Assembly: GCA_009911065.1 (NCBI GenBank)
Contig: QXWR01000004.1
Location: 62,001-126,000, forward strand
From: Clostridiaceae bacterium
Lineage (GTDB): Bacteria; Bacillota; Clostridia; Lachnospirales; Lachnospiraceae
Reading direction: 5' to 3'
Length of the DNA stretch: 64,000 nucleotides
Shown: positions 24,973 through 33,521 of the stretch, one piece after another
Layout: every line of letters begins with the position of its first letter
Numbering within the stretch: position 1 is the stretch's first letter
Made by a program: the position numbers and the translations under genes
Notes under the pieces: model-generated
Told to the model about the DNA's origin: nothing
Seen by the model: only the letters and a program-made list of their open reading frames with translations
The model's database searches: none

Positions 24973-25404
24973 TTACATTAGGTTGTCGTGAAGTCGTTTT
25001 TTTTGTTCCTCGATCAGATCTGCCAAAGTCACGCTGTCTACTACCTGATCAATGGCATCCCTAAGCTGCGTCCAGACTGTCAGTGCTGCACAGTAGGAAG
25101 CACGCTGGCACTGGTTTACCTCGTCGTCCAGACAGGGAACCGGGGAAAGGCTGCCCTCGGTTTGGCGGAGAATCATGCCTACCGTGTATTCCTCCGGTTT
25201 CCTGGTCAGCATATAGCCGCCCTGGGCGCCTCGGGTGCTGCGGACGTATCCGGCACGATGCAGCAGGGTTACGATCTGCTCCAGATACTTGTCAGATATG
25301 CCCTGACGGGCAGCTACTTGACTGATCTTTGTACATTGATCCAGGTTCAAACCAAACTCAATCATCATGCGCAGGGCGTACCGCCCCTTGGTAGAAATCT
25401 TCAT
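24973..25404 (-). CDS. Rrf2-family regulator (IscR-like)
   Basis: A 143-residue winged-helix repressor/activator. The N-terminus MKISTKGRYALRMMIEFG and the helix ISQVAARQGISDKYLEQIVTLLHRAGYVRSTRGAQGGYML are the standard Rrf2 DNA-binding part. Three cysteines in VPCLDDEVNQCQRASYC have the spacing used by IscR to hold a 2Fe-2S cluster, so iron-sulfur or oxidative sensing is likely. The ATG at 25404 is chosen because AAGGAGAG precedes it; an in-frame ATG seven codons earlier has no good site. No isc or suf genes adjoin it. It sits between a symporter and tcdA on the same strand. Confidence 0.9.
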   Translation of the reverse strand: MKISTKGRYALRMMIEFGLNLDQCTKISQVAARQGISDKYLEQIVTLLHRAGYVRSTRGAQGGYMLTRKPEEYTVGMILRQTEGSLSPVPCLDDEVNQCQRASYCAALTVWTQLRDAIDQVVDSVTLADLIEEQKKRLHDNLM

Positions 25405-25456
25405 ACTTCCACTCTCCTTATCCATTAGGCAAGTTTATGTGGCAGCTTCTATTATC

Positions 25457-25485
25457 ATTGTACAAAAAAATCAGACAAAAGTAAA
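25457..25485 (-). promoter_or_regulatory. Promoter of the Rrf2-family gene
   Basis: On the minus strand TTTACT (25485-25480) and TACAAT (25462-25457) have a 17-base spacer, 53 bases before the start codon. This makes independent transcription from the symporter gene likely. Confidence 0.5.
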
Positions 25486-25493
25486 CACTATCC

Positions 25494-26888
25494 TTACAAA
25501 GCAGAGCGGTTTTCGTAATTCTTTAGAGAAAGAACCGCTTCTTTGGACATAGGAAGGAGGACAGCCATATTGAAAATGGTCATAAGCCCAATGCCCACGT
25601 CTCCTAAATCCCACACAAAAGTATAAGCGGCAAGTCCGCCGATATAAAGCATAACCAGAGCCAGGATTTTATACAAGGTCTGGGATAGCCAGTTGTCCCC
25701 GAACAAATAGGCAACATTGGAGCGGGCGTAAAACAAAATGCCGATAAAGGTGGAGTAGCTGAAAAGCCATAAGGTGATGGCAATAAAAATCACTCCTGGA
25801 TTTCCCAAATGATGTTTCATGGCTGCCTGCAAAAGGTCCATGCCTCCAAGACCGGCAGTAAGACTCTCCGGGGCCAGCAGCATAATAAAAGCAGAGCAGC
25901 TGCATATAACTATGGTGTCAATAAATACCCCGAAAGCCTGCAAAAGTCCTTCCTTGGCAGGATGGCTGATATCAGCGGCAGCAGCGGCGCAGGGAGCGGA
26001 GCCAGAGCCGGCTTCATTGGAAAACAGTCCCCGCTTTACTCCGTTCATAATCACAGCTCCAAGACCTCCGGCAGCCATGGGACGGATTCCAAAGGCTTGT
26101 GACAAGATCTTGCCAAACACCCCAGGGAGAAGGGGCAGGTTTTTTACAATAATAAACAGAGTGATAAAAAAATACAATCCGGCCATAATGGGAACCAGAA
26201 TGTCCAGCACCTTTACAGTGGCATTTTTCCGGAGAACAATGACAGCGGCAAGGATCACTAAGAGAATGGTGGTGTATAGGGGAGGAACCTGAAAGGCATT
26301 CTGGAAGGCAGAGGAGACCGAGTTACTGATCACCTGACTGATTCCGCACCAGCAGATCAGGCCGGAGATGGCAAACAATATTGCTGTCACACTTTTCCCG
26401 GAGGCGGATTTGGATGATTTTTTTCCCTGTATAAAGTGGTGGATGTAATAGGCAGGACCGCCTCGAAATCCGCCGTAGAGAGGATCTTTTTCCTTATAAA
26501 GCTGTGCGAGAGTGGCTTCTATAAAAGCAGTGGAGGAACCAATCAGAGCAGTGATCCACATCCAGAACACGGCCCCTGCGCCGCCTGCGGAGATGGCAGC
26601 CACCACTCCGACCAGATTGCCCATGCCCACACGCGTAGCGGTAGACACGATCAGGGCCTGGACCCCAGAAATGGAGTCGTTTGTGGTCTTGGACTTTTTT
26701 TCCAGGGTAATCTTTATCATGTCTGGAAAAAGCCGAAGGGGGAGAAATCGTGTCCGGATGGTGAAATAGATGCCGGAAGGAATCAGAATCAGCACTAAAA
26801 GGGACAATCCGGCAGTTCCGCCGCCAGGTAGCGGGATTGTTATAAGATCTCCCCATAAGAGATTGTAGACAGCAGTGATTATGTTCAT
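25494..26888 (-). CDS. Sodium:alanine/glycine symporter (AGCS family)
   Basis: A 464-residue polytopic membrane transporter. It carries family signatures GVQALIVSTATRVGMGNLVGVVAAISAGGAGAVFWMW near residues 95-130, YGGFRGGPAYYI, GVKRGLFSNEAGSGSAPCAAAAADISHPAKEGLLQAFGVFIDTIVICSCSA and YARSNVAYLFGD. AGCS proteins import alanine or glycine with sodium. The start at 26888 follows AGGAGG, whereas the upstream in-frame ATG at 26999 gives a non-family extension. The promoter was not identified with confidence. The divergent gene is nadE. Confidence 0.92.
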   Translation of the reverse strand: MNIITAVYNLLWGDLITIPLPGGGTAGLSLLVLILIPSGIYFTIRTRFLPLRLFPDMIKITLEKKSKTTNDSISGVQALIVSTATRVGMGNLVGVVAAISAGGAGAVFWMWITALIGSSTAFIEATLAQLYKEKDPLYGGFRGGPAYYIHHFIQGKKSSKSASGKSVTAILFAISGLICWCGISQVISNSVSSAFQNAFQVPPLYTTILLVILAAVIVLRKNATVKVLDILVPIMAGLYFFITLFIIVKNLPLLPGVFGKILSQAFGIRPMAAGGLGAVIMNGVKRGLFSNEAGSGSAPCAAAAADISHPAKEGLLQAFGVFIDTIVICSCSAFIMLLAPESLTAGLGGMDLLQAAMKHHLGNPGVIFIAITLWLFSYSTFIGILFYARSNVAYLFGDNWLSQTLYKILALVMLYIGGLAAYTFVWDLGDVGIGLMTIFNMAVLLPMSKEAVLSLKNYENRSAL

Positions 26889-26986
26889 TGAGAACCTCCT
26901 GTTTTCTTTTTGTAATGAACGGTTGAAAGTATATCCAAGGTTTAGTATATAGTAGACCAGAGGATTTGTAAACAGGAACTGGCAGC

Positions 26987-27014
26987 TTGCATTCGGCAAA
27001 AAAAGTGATATAAT
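26987..27014 (+). promoter_or_regulatory. nadE promoter
   Basis: TTGCAT (26987-26992) and a consensus TATAAT (27009-27014) are spaced by 16 bases, 50 bases before the nadE start. Confidence 0.6.
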
Positions 27015-27064
27015 GTCAGGTAAGTAAGAAGCGGCCCGAAGGCGGCAGATTGGAGAAGAAGAAA

Positions 27065-29008
27065 ATGGATGGTTTTTTGCGTGTGGCGGCGGTTACTCCG
27101 GAAATTCAGGTGGCGAACCCGGTGTTTAACCGGGAAAAGATCTGTGAGAAGATGGAAGAGGGGGCCCGGCTGGAAGTGGGGATTATGGTGTTTCCGGAGC
27201 TGTGTCTGACCGGATATACCTGCGGAGATTTGTTTTTGCAGCAGCCCCTCATTCAGTCTGCCAGAGAACAGCTTCGCTGTATTGAAGAATGTACCAGACA
27301 TAAGGAGATGCTGGTTTTTGTGGGAATGCCCTGGGAGTATGGAGGAAAGCTGTACAATGTAGCGGCGGCAATTCATAAAGGCCATTTGATCGGGATTGTG
27401 CCAAAGACGCATCTTCCCAATTATTCGGAGTTTTATGAGCAAAGGCATTTTACAGCTGGTTCAAAGGGAGTGGGTCTGGTCAGCTGGGAACAGCAGGAAG
27501 TGCCATTTGGAACCCAGATTTTGTTCCAATGTAAAGAAATTCCCCAGTTGGTGGTGGGAGCAGAGATCTGTGAGGACGTGTGGTCGCCTTGCCCTCCCAG
27601 TATTTCCCACGCTTTGGCAGGAGCCACTGTGATGGTCAACTGTTCGGCCAGCGATGAGACTGTGGGCAAGGACCAATATAGGAACGCTCTCATTACAGGC
27701 CAGTCTGCACGGCTTATGTGTGCATATGTATATGCCAATGCAGGAGAAGGAGAGTCCACTCAGGATTTGGTTTTTGGCGGTCACAATATAATTGCAGAGA
27801 ACGGGACGGTGCTGGCAGAATCCAAACGTTTTTCCCCTGAAATCATTTATGGGGATGTGGATTTGGAGCGGCTGTGCAGTGAGCGCAGACGGGTAAACAC
27901 TTGGCCGGAGCGGCAGGAGGGCGGTCATCTGATGATAGATTTTTCCCTGAATATGGCTGAGATGGAGAGGCAACAAAAGGAGAAGCTTTTCCGGTTGATT
28001 GACAGCCGTCCTTTTGTGCCGAAAGATGAAAAAGAAAAAAGCGCCCGGTGTGAGGAGATTTTCACCATTCAGGCCATGGGGCTGAAAAAAAGACTGGAAC
28101 ATACTGGATGCACTCATGCTGTTCTTGGAGTTTCCGGCGGTTTGGATTCTACCCTGGCTCTTTTGGTGACAGTGAGAGCATTTGATCTCCTTAAAATTCC
28201 AAGAGAACAGATTCATGCTATCACCATGCCCTGTTTTGGAACTACAGACCGGACTTATCAAAATGCCTGCCGAATGGCAGAAGAGATGAAGGTGTCTTTA
28301 AAAGAGGTGGATATTAAGGCAGCAGTAGAACAGCATTTTGCAGATATTGGCCAGAATCCGGAGAATCATGATGTGACTTATGAAAATGCACAGGCCAGAG
28401 AGCGTACTCAGGTGCTGATGGACATTGCCAATCAGGTCAATGGTCTGGTGGTGGGGACTGGGGATATGTCAGAGCTTGCTTTGGGCTGGGCCACATATAA
28501 TGGAGACCATATGTCTATGTACGGAGTAAATGGGTCGGTGCCAAAGACACTGGTGCGCCATCTGGTTCGTTACTGCGCAGATACCTGTCAGGAGGAGGGA
28601 TTGCAGGAGGTACTTCTGGATGTACTGGACACACCAGTAAGTCCGGAACTTTTGCCTCCCAAAGATGGAGTGATTGCTCAAAAGACCGAAGATTTGGTAG
28701 GACCCTATGAACTGCACGATTTCTTCCTCTATTATATGCTGCGGTTTGGATTTATGCCGTCCAAGATTTACCGCATGGCACTTCTGGCTTTTGAAGGCGA
28801 ATATGAGGGAGAGACCATTGAAAAATGGCTGAATGTATTTTACCGCAGGTTCTTTTCCCAGCAGTTTAAACGATCCTGCCTGCCAGACGGACCAAAGGTG
28901 GGGTCTGTGGCTGTGTCTCCCAGAGGCGATTTGCGTATGCCCAGTGACAGTTCCAGAAAAATTTGGATGGAAGACTTGCAAACAATTCATGGACGGAATG
29001 CTTTATGA
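27065..29008 (+). CDS. nadE: Glutamine-dependent NAD+ synthetase
   Basis: A 647-residue two-domain enzyme for the last step of NAD synthesis. The N-terminal nitrilase-fold glutaminase (residues ~5-270) has the Glu in MVFPELCLTGYTCGDLF, Lys in GIVPKTHLPNY and Cys in VVGAEICEDVWSP. It supplies ammonia to the C-terminal synthetase, which has the ATP-pyrophosphatase loop LGVSGGLDSTLALL, the GTGDMSELALGW motif and DTPVSPELLPP. ATG 27065 is chosen over TTG 27050 because GGAG is well spaced. Its stop overlaps the next gene's ATG by four bases (ATGA), so the two are coupled. Confidence 0.96.
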   Translation: MDGFLRVAAVTPEIQVANPVFNREKICEKMEEGARLEVGIMVFPELCLTGYTCGDLFLQQPLIQSAREQLRCIEECTRHKEMLVFVGMPWEYGGKLYNVAAAIHKGHLIGIVPKTHLPNYSEFYEQRHFTAGSKGVGLVSWEQQEVPFGTQILFQCKEIPQLVVGAEICEDVWSPCPPSISHALAGATVMVNCSASDETVGKDQYRNALITGQSARLMCAYVYANAGEGESTQDLVFGGHNIIAENGTVLAESKRFSPEIIYGDVDLERLCSERRRVNTWPERQEGGHLMIDFSLNMAEMERQQKEKLFRLIDSRPFVPKDEKEKSARCEEIFTIQAMGLKKRLEHTGCTHAVLGVSGGLDSTLALLVTVRAFDLLKIPREQIHAITMPCFGTTDRTYQNACRMAEEMKVSLKEVDIKAAVEQHFADIGQNPENHDVTYENAQARERTQVLMDIANQVNGLVVGTGDMSELALGWATYNGDHMSMYGVNGSVPKTLVRHLVRYCADTCQEEGLQEVLLDVLDTPVSPELLPPKDGVIAQKTEDLVGPYELHDFFLYYMLRFGFMPSKIYRMALLAFEGEYEGETIEKWLNVFYRRFFSQQFKRSCLPDGPKVGSVAVSPRGDLRMPSDSSRKIWMEDLQTIHGRNAL

Positions 29009-29790
29009 TTACCAGTACATCCAATAAGCAGGTAAAGTATGTAAGCGGTCTGGTGAAAAAGGCAAAGATGCGGCGGGAGGAAGAGCTTTTTGTGGCGGAA
29101 GGGCTACGGATGTGCAGAGAAATTCCAAAGACAAGGATTCGGACGCTGTATGTATCGGAAAGTTTTCGGAAGGGAGAGCAGTTTTTTCAGATGGCAGAAG
29201 GGGTAAGTCAGGTGGAGGTGGTGGCAGATTCGGTTTTTGGCGCACTGTCAGACACCCGGACGCCCCAGGGAGTGTTGGCGTTGGTAAACTGGTCTCACTA
29301 TACCATGGAAGATGTAGTGCAGGCAAAATCGCCTCACCTGATGATTCTGGAACATCTTCAGGACCCTGGAAATCTTGGAACGATTTTTCGGGCCGGAGAG
29401 GGGGCAGGAGTGACTGGAATTGTGATGGATTCCCAAACCGTGGATGTGTATAGTCCCAAAGTAATCCGGGCCACCATGGGTTCTGTATTAAGGATTCCTT
29501 TTGTCTATGTGGAAAATTTGAAAGAATCTTTATTTTTTCTAAAAAAAAGAGGAGTGCAGCTTTTTGCAGCCTGTTTGGAAGAAAGTCAGGAATATGATCA
29601 GGAAAATTATCAGGGCAGTGTGGGATTTCTCATAGGAAATGAGGCCAACGGGCTTATGCCGGAGACTGTGGCTGCCGCAGACGTCCGAATCCACATTCCC
29701 ATGGAGGGAAAGGTGGAATCTTTAAATGCAGCCATGGCGGCCACAGTGCTGATGTATGAGGCGGCGCGGCAGAGGCGGAGGAAAAGATAG
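29005..29790 (+). CDS. SpoU/TrmH-family RNA 2'-O-methyltransferase
   Basis: A 261-residue SPOUT-fold methyltransferase. The N-terminal substrate-binding part (ITSTSNKQVKYVSGLVKKAKMRREEELFVAEGLRMC) is typical of the RlmB-like group. The three SpoU motifs are EHLQDPGNLGTIFRAGEGAG, GFLIGNEANGLMPE and IPMEGKVESLNAAMAATVLMYEAARQ. Together they form the knot that binds SAM. The target is probably a ribose in 23S rRNA, but tRNA cannot be excluded. Its ATG lies within the nadE stop region. The preceding in-frame extension inside nadE is rejected since this ATG matches the family start. Confidence 0.92.
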   Translation: MITSTSNKQVKYVSGLVKKAKMRREEELFVAEGLRMCREIPKTRIRTLYVSESFRKGEQFFQMAEGVSQVEVVADSVFGALSDTRTPQGVLALVNWSHYTMEDVVQAKSPHLMILEHLQDPGNLGTIFRAGEGAGVTGIVMDSQTVDVYSPKVIRATMGSVLRIPFVYVENLKESLFFLKKRGVQLFAACLEESQEYDQENYQGSVGFLIGNEANGLMPETVAAADVRIHIPMEGKVESLNAAMAATVLMYEAARQRRRKR

Positions 29791-29825
29791 AGAATCAAGA
29801 AAAACAAAAGGGAGGCTAAAAGCTT

Positions 29826-30536
29826 GTGTGGATGATGGCAGCACTTTGTGCATTTTTTGTAAAAGGGCTTTGTGGCTTTGCCAATACGCTGGTATTTTCC
29901 GCTATTTTAAGCTTTGGCAGCGCCAATATTAATATCACGCCAGTAGAACTACTTTTAGGATTTCCCACCAATCTGATTCTTGCCTGGAAAGAGAGGAAAT
30001 CCATTCAATGGAATCTGTGTATTCCTTTGACTTTGCTGATGTTGGCCGGGAACCTTCCAGGCATTTTCCTGTTAAAGAATATAGATTCCAGAACCGTGAA
30101 GATTTTCTTTGGCTTTGTGATTGTATTCATTGGCATAGAAATGCTTTGCCGTGAATATTATCCCAAGAAAGCAGAGGAATCCAAAATCATTTTAATATTC
30201 ATTGGTATTTTATCAGGAATTTTAAGCGGCATGTTTGGAATTGGCGCTATGCTGGCAGCATATGTAGGGAGAGTGACCAAAGACAGCGCCTCCTTTAAGG
30301 CTAATATGTGTGTAGTGTTTATTACGGAAAATCTGTTTCGCATTTTTTTGTATACAACATCCGGTATTCTTACAAAAGAAGCGGCAGTGCAGGCAGTTTT
30401 CTTATATCCGGCTATGTTTGCAGGACTTTTTGCAGGGATGAAAAGCGGAAGTCTTTTAGATGAGAAAATTGTGAAAAAACTGGTGATTGTAATGCTGATT
30501 GTATCTGGAGGCGCGTTGATTTTTCAGAGCCTTTAA
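29826..30536 (+). CDS. TauE/SafE family membrane transporter
   Basis: A 236-residue membrane protein with about seven or eight hydrophobic helices. It shows the duplicated TauE/SafE pattern: FFVKGLCGFANTLVFSAILSF in the first half and GILSGILSGMFGIGAMLAAYVGR in the second. The family exports sulfite, sulfoacetate or related organosulfonates, but many members are unassigned. The GTG at 29826 follows GGGAGG at 12-base spacing; ATG codons two and three positions later are alternatives. No sulfur genes adjoin it, so the substrate is unknown. Confidence 0.85.
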   Translation: MWMMAALCAFFVKGLCGFANTLVFSAILSFGSANINITPVELLLGFPTNLILAWKERKSIQWNLCIPLTLLMLAGNLPGIFLLKNIDSRTVKIFFGFVIVFIGIEMLCREYYPKKAEESKIILIFIGILSGILSGMFGIGAMLAAYVGRVTKDSASFKANMCVVFITENLFRIFLYTTSGILTKEAAVQAVFLYPAMFAGLFAGMKSGSLLDEKIVKKLVIVMLIVSGGALIFQSL

Positions 30537-30566
30537 ATTACCAAATCTTACAATTATCAAACCCCA

Positions 30567-30595
30567 TTGTAACCGACGGGGAAATATAGTATACT
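30567..30595 (+). promoter_or_regulatory. Promoter of the NfeD-stomatin operon
   Basis: TTGTAA (30567-30572) and TATACT (30590-30595) have a 17-base spacer, 67 bases upstream of the NfeD gene. Confidence 0.55.
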
Positions 30596-30661
30596 GTTTA
30601 TGAAAACAACAGACGGTACCATTGTTTTACAGGCAGTATGCCTGAAAAAGGAGGAGGAGAG

Positions 30662-31090
30662 ATGAACCCCATTTATTGGCTGATCGTGTTTGTGGTGTTG
30701 GTTGTGATTGAGATTGCAACAATGGCGCTTACAACCGTGTGGTTTGCCGGCGGCGCTGTGGTGGCATTTCTTTTGTCCCTGTTTCATATGACCATTGAGG
30801 TTCAGCTGGCGGCATTTGTGGTTGTGTCGTTTTTGCTTCTGTTTTTGACCCGCCCTTTTGCCTCAAAGTATGTGAATAGCCAGACAACCAAGACCAATGC
30901 AGCAGGACTGGTGGGTAGCAAGGCACGGGTGACAGAGGAGATCAACAATGACCTGGAAACAGGCACTGCTATGGTGGCAGGTCAGGAGTGGACGGCAAGG
31001 ACAAAGAAACCGAATGTGATTTGCGAAGTGGGAACCATGGTGGAGATCAAAGAGATTCAGGGAGTGAAGTTGATTGTTGAGAAGCTTTAG
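30662..31090 (+). CDS. NfeD family protein
   Basis: A 142-residue membrane protein with two or three N-terminal helices (WLIVFVVLVVIEIATMAL, VWFAGGAVVAFLLSLF, VQLAAFVVVSFLLLFL) and a C-terminal OB-fold domain (GLVGSKARVTEEINNDLETGTAMVAGQEWTA). NfeD proteins are almost always paired with stomatin-like SPFH proteins and are thought to assist their assembly or link to membrane microdomains. Here the stomatin gene follows 14 bases downstream. Start 30662 is behind AGGAGGAG; an in-frame ATG eight codons upstream overlaps that site and is rejected. Confidence 0.92.
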   Translation: MNPIYWLIVFVVLVVIEIATMALTTVWFAGGAVVAFLLSLFHMTIEVQLAAFVVVSFLLLFLTRPFASKYVNSQTTKTNAAGLVGSKARVTEEINNDLETGTAMVAGQEWTARTKKPNVICEVGTMVEIKEIQGVKLIVEKL

Positions 31091-31104
31091 GAGGAAATGA
31101 AGTT

Positions 31105-32034
31105 ATGGAAATGTTTATTATTTTTTTGATTCTGATGATTATTATACTGGTGGTATTGGTGAGCTGTGTGCGAATTGTGCCTCAGGCCAATGCCCTGGTG
31201 GTGGAGCGGCTGGGAGCTTATCTTGGAACCTGGCATGTGGGCGTTCATTTTCTGTTGCCTTTTGTGGACCGGGTTGCCAAAAAAGTGGTTTTGAAAGAGC
31301 AGGTAGTTGATTTTGCTCCGCAGCCGGTGATTACCAAGGACAATGTTACCATGCGAATTGATACCGTAGTGTTTTTCCAGATTACAGATCCCAAACTGTT
31401 TGCTTACGGGGTGGAGAATCCCATTATGGCCATTGAGAATCTGACCGCTACCACCCTGCGTAATATTATCGGTGATCTGGAACTGGACCAGACCCTTACA
31501 TCCAGAGAAACCATCAACACCAAAATGCGGGCATCCCTGGACGTGGCCACTGATCCTTGGGGAATTAAGGTCAACCGGGTGGAATTAAAGAATATTATTC
31601 CTCCTGCAGCCATTCAGGACGCCATGGAAAAACAGATGAAGGCAGAGCGCGAGCGGCGTGAAGCGATCTTAAAGGCAGAAGGAGAGAAGAAATCTACCAT
31701 TCTGGTAGCAGAAGGTAAGAAAGAATCTGCAATTCTGGACGCAGAGGCAGATAAGCAGGCAGCGATTCTTCATGCAGAAGCAGAGAAGGAGAAGCGGATT
31801 AAAGAGGCAGAAGGTGAGGCAGAGGCTATATTGAAGGTTCAGCAGGCCAATGCAGACGGAATCCGGTACCTGAAAGAGGCAGGAGCAGACGAGGCAGTTT
31901 TGCGGTTAAAGAGTCTGGAAGCTTTTATTGCAGCAGCAGATGGAAAGGCTACAAAGATTATTATTCCTTCCGAGATTCAGGGAATTGCAGGGCTGGTAAA
32001 GTCCATTGCAGAGATTGGGAAAGAGGAGGAGTAA
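31105..32034 (+). CDS. Stomatin-like SPFH/band 7 membrane protein (QmcA type)
   Basis: A 309-residue protein with an N-terminal transmembrane helix (FIIFLILMIIILVVLVSCVRIV). An SPFH domain follows (IVPQANALVVERLGAYLGTWHVGVHFLLPFVDRV ... KVNRVELKNIIPPAAIQDAMEKQMKAERERR). It is followed by a long Ala/Glu-rich coiled coil with repeats of AEGEKKSTILVAEGKKESAILDAEADKQAAILHAEAEKEK. The end is IIIPSEIQGIAGLVKSIAEI. It forms oligomers in functional membrane microdomains with NfeD. This is the second SPFH protein in the window; unlike the slipin at 2301 it has a membrane anchor. A strong terminator follows. Confidence 0.93.
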   Translation: MEMFIIFLILMIIILVVLVSCVRIVPQANALVVERLGAYLGTWHVGVHFLLPFVDRVAKKVVLKEQVVDFAPQPVITKDNVTMRIDTVVFFQITDPKLFAYGVENPIMAIENLTATTLRNIIGDLELDQTLTSRETINTKMRASLDVATDPWGIKVNRVELKNIIPPAAIQDAMEKQMKAERERREAILKAEGEKKSTILVAEGKKESAILDAEADKQAAILHAEAEKEKRIKEAEGEAEAILKVQQANADGIRYLKEAGADEAVLRLKSLEAFIAAADGKATKIIIPSEIQGIAGLVKSIAEIGKEEE

Positions 32035-32041
32035 GAGAGAT

Positions 32042-32072
32042 AAAAGAGTTCGCATGGCGGACTCTTTTTTTA
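32042..32072 (+). terminator. Intrinsic terminator after the stomatin gene
   Basis: AGAGTTCGC (32045-32053) pairs with GCGGACTCT (32057-32065), with one G-U pair and an ATG triloop, followed by a T run. Confidence 0.85.
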
Positions 32073-32212
32073 ATCAGGGAACACTAGCTTGAAAATCTTT
32101 TAGAACCACAGCTGGGGTTTCTTGACAAGTTTTGTTCCTTATAGTAAGTTATATAGATAACAGGAAATGGATAGAAGATAATTGATTACAAAATAAACGG
32201 AGGAAACAGACT

Positions 32213-33202
32213 ATGAATTTAAAGGGACGTCATTTTTTGACATTAAAAGATTTTACCAGAGAGGAGATTACCGGTTTGCTGGATTTTGCGGCGGAGTTAA
32301 AGGCCAAGAAGAAAGAAGGGATTTCCACAAAACTTTGTGAGGGAAAAAATATTGCTTTGATTTTTGAAAAAACCAGTACCAGAACCCGGTGTTCTTTTGA
32401 GGTTGCCGCCAGAGACTTGGGAATGGGAACCACCTATTTAGACCCGTCTGGCTCACAGATTGGAAAGAAGGAGAGCATTGCAGACACGGCCAGAGTGCTG
32501 GGACGGATTTATGATGGCATTGAGTATCGGGGATATGGACAGGAGATTGTGGAGGAGCTGGCCCAATATGCAGGTGTTCCTGTGTGGAATGGTCTGACCA
32601 ATGAATATCATCCCACACAGATTTTGGCAGATATGCTGACGATTCGGGAGAATTTCGGGGAACTTCAAGGCAGGAAGCTTGTGTATATGGGTGATGCCCG
32701 TTATAATATGGGAAATTCTCTGATGATTGGCTGTGCCAAGCTTGGGATGCATTTTGTAGCCTGCGCGCCGAACAAATATTTTCCAGGGGAAGAACTGACA
32801 AAACAGTGCAGAGCATATGCAGAAGCTTCCGGCGGAAGTGTGACTTTGACGGAAGATGTAAAGGAAGGGACACAAGGGGCTGATGTGATTTATACAGATG
32901 TGTGGGTGTCTATGGGAGAGCCGGATTCGGTTTGGGAAGAACGAATCCGGGAATTGACTCCATATCGGGTTACATCCAAGGTTATGGCGAATGCAGGGGA
33001 AAAGGCCATTTTCCTCCACTGTTTGCCCGCATTCCATGATTTAAAGACTAAAATTGGAAAAGAGATGGGAGAGCGGTTTGGGATAACTGAGATGGAAGTG
33101 ACAGATGAAGTGTTTGAGTCTGCAAACTCCAAAGTGTTTGACGAGGCAGAAAACCGAATGCATACCATTAAGGCTGTGATGGCAGCGACTCTTGCAGAAT
33201 AG
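32213..33202 (+). CDS. argF: Ornithine carbamoyltransferase
   Basis: A 329-residue enzyme that joins carbamoyl phosphate and ornithine to make citrulline. It has the carbamoyl-phosphate loop [20 protein letters not shown], the ornithine motif HCLPAFHD near residue 270, and [14 protein letters not shown]. The start is preceded by GGAGG. Length and N-terminus ([19 protein letters not shown]) match the family. It could serve arginine synthesis or the arginine deiminase route; no other arg genes are nearby, so that is open. CarB, which supplies carbamoyl phosphate with CarA, is encoded 25 kb to the left. A TTGACA at 32122-32127 may be its -35 element. Confidence 0.95.
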   Translation: MNLKGRHFLTLKDFTREEITGLLDFAAELKAKKKEGISTKLCEGKNIALIFEKTSTRTRCSFEVAARDLGMGTTYLDPSGSQIGKKESIADTARVLGRIYDGIEYRGYGQEIVEELAQYAGVPVWNGLTNEYHPTQILADMLTIRENFGELQGRKLVYMGDARYNMGNSLMIGCAKLGMHFVACAPNKYFPGEELTKQCRAYAEASGGSVTLTEDVKEGTQGADVIYTDVWVSMGEPDSVWEERIRELTPYRVTSKVMANAGEKAIFLHCLPAFHDLKTKIGKEMGERFGITEMEVTDEVFESANSKVFDEAENRMHTIKAVMAATLAE

Positions 33203-33212
33203 GAGCGGGTAT

Positions 33213-33518
33213 ATGGCAAATCAGGAAAAGAGAAGGAGTCCGCGGAATGAAGTTATGATGTTGGACCTGCTTCACATAGCAGTGGGAATTTTGACGGTGA
33301 TCTGTGCCGTGCTGGCATTTTTGGACCCAGAGAACAACCAGTTTCTATTTCCGGTAATATTTTGGCTGGCAGGGCTTTTAAATGGAGTGAGCGGCTGGTA
33401 CAAAATCAGAAACAGCGGCAGGGACAAAAAGAGAAGGTTTGGCGGTATTGTTCTGTGTATACTTGCATTTTTGCTGGTGCTGATTGGCATTGCCAGCGTC
33501 ATTAGCATTCGGAGGTAA
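33213..33518 (+). CDS. Small membrane protein, possibly DUF6637-like
   Basis: A 101-residue protein with three hydrophobic stretches: LLHIAVGILTVICAVLAFL, LFPVIFWLAGLLNGVSGWY and RFGGIVLCILAFLLVLIGIASVI. The N-terminus is basic and hydrophilic (MANQEKRRSPRNEVM). The resemblance to DUF6637 is from memory and unproven. The ATG at 33213 has AGGAG upstream. It sits 10 bases after argF and 3 bases before birA, so it is probably translated from the same mRNA. No function can be inferred. Confidence 0.75.
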   Translation: MANQEKRRSPRNEVMMLDLLHIAVGILTVICAVLAFLDPENNQFLFPVIFWLAGLLNGVSGWYKIRNSGRDKKRRFGGIVLCILAFLLVLIGIASVISIRR

Positions 33519-33521
33519 AAA

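Noticed and set aside
32122-32155. A full argF promoter
   Set aside because: TTGACA at 32122 is clear, but no -10 element lies at a suitable distance: TATAGT is 12 bases away and TATATA 22. It was left as a remark only.
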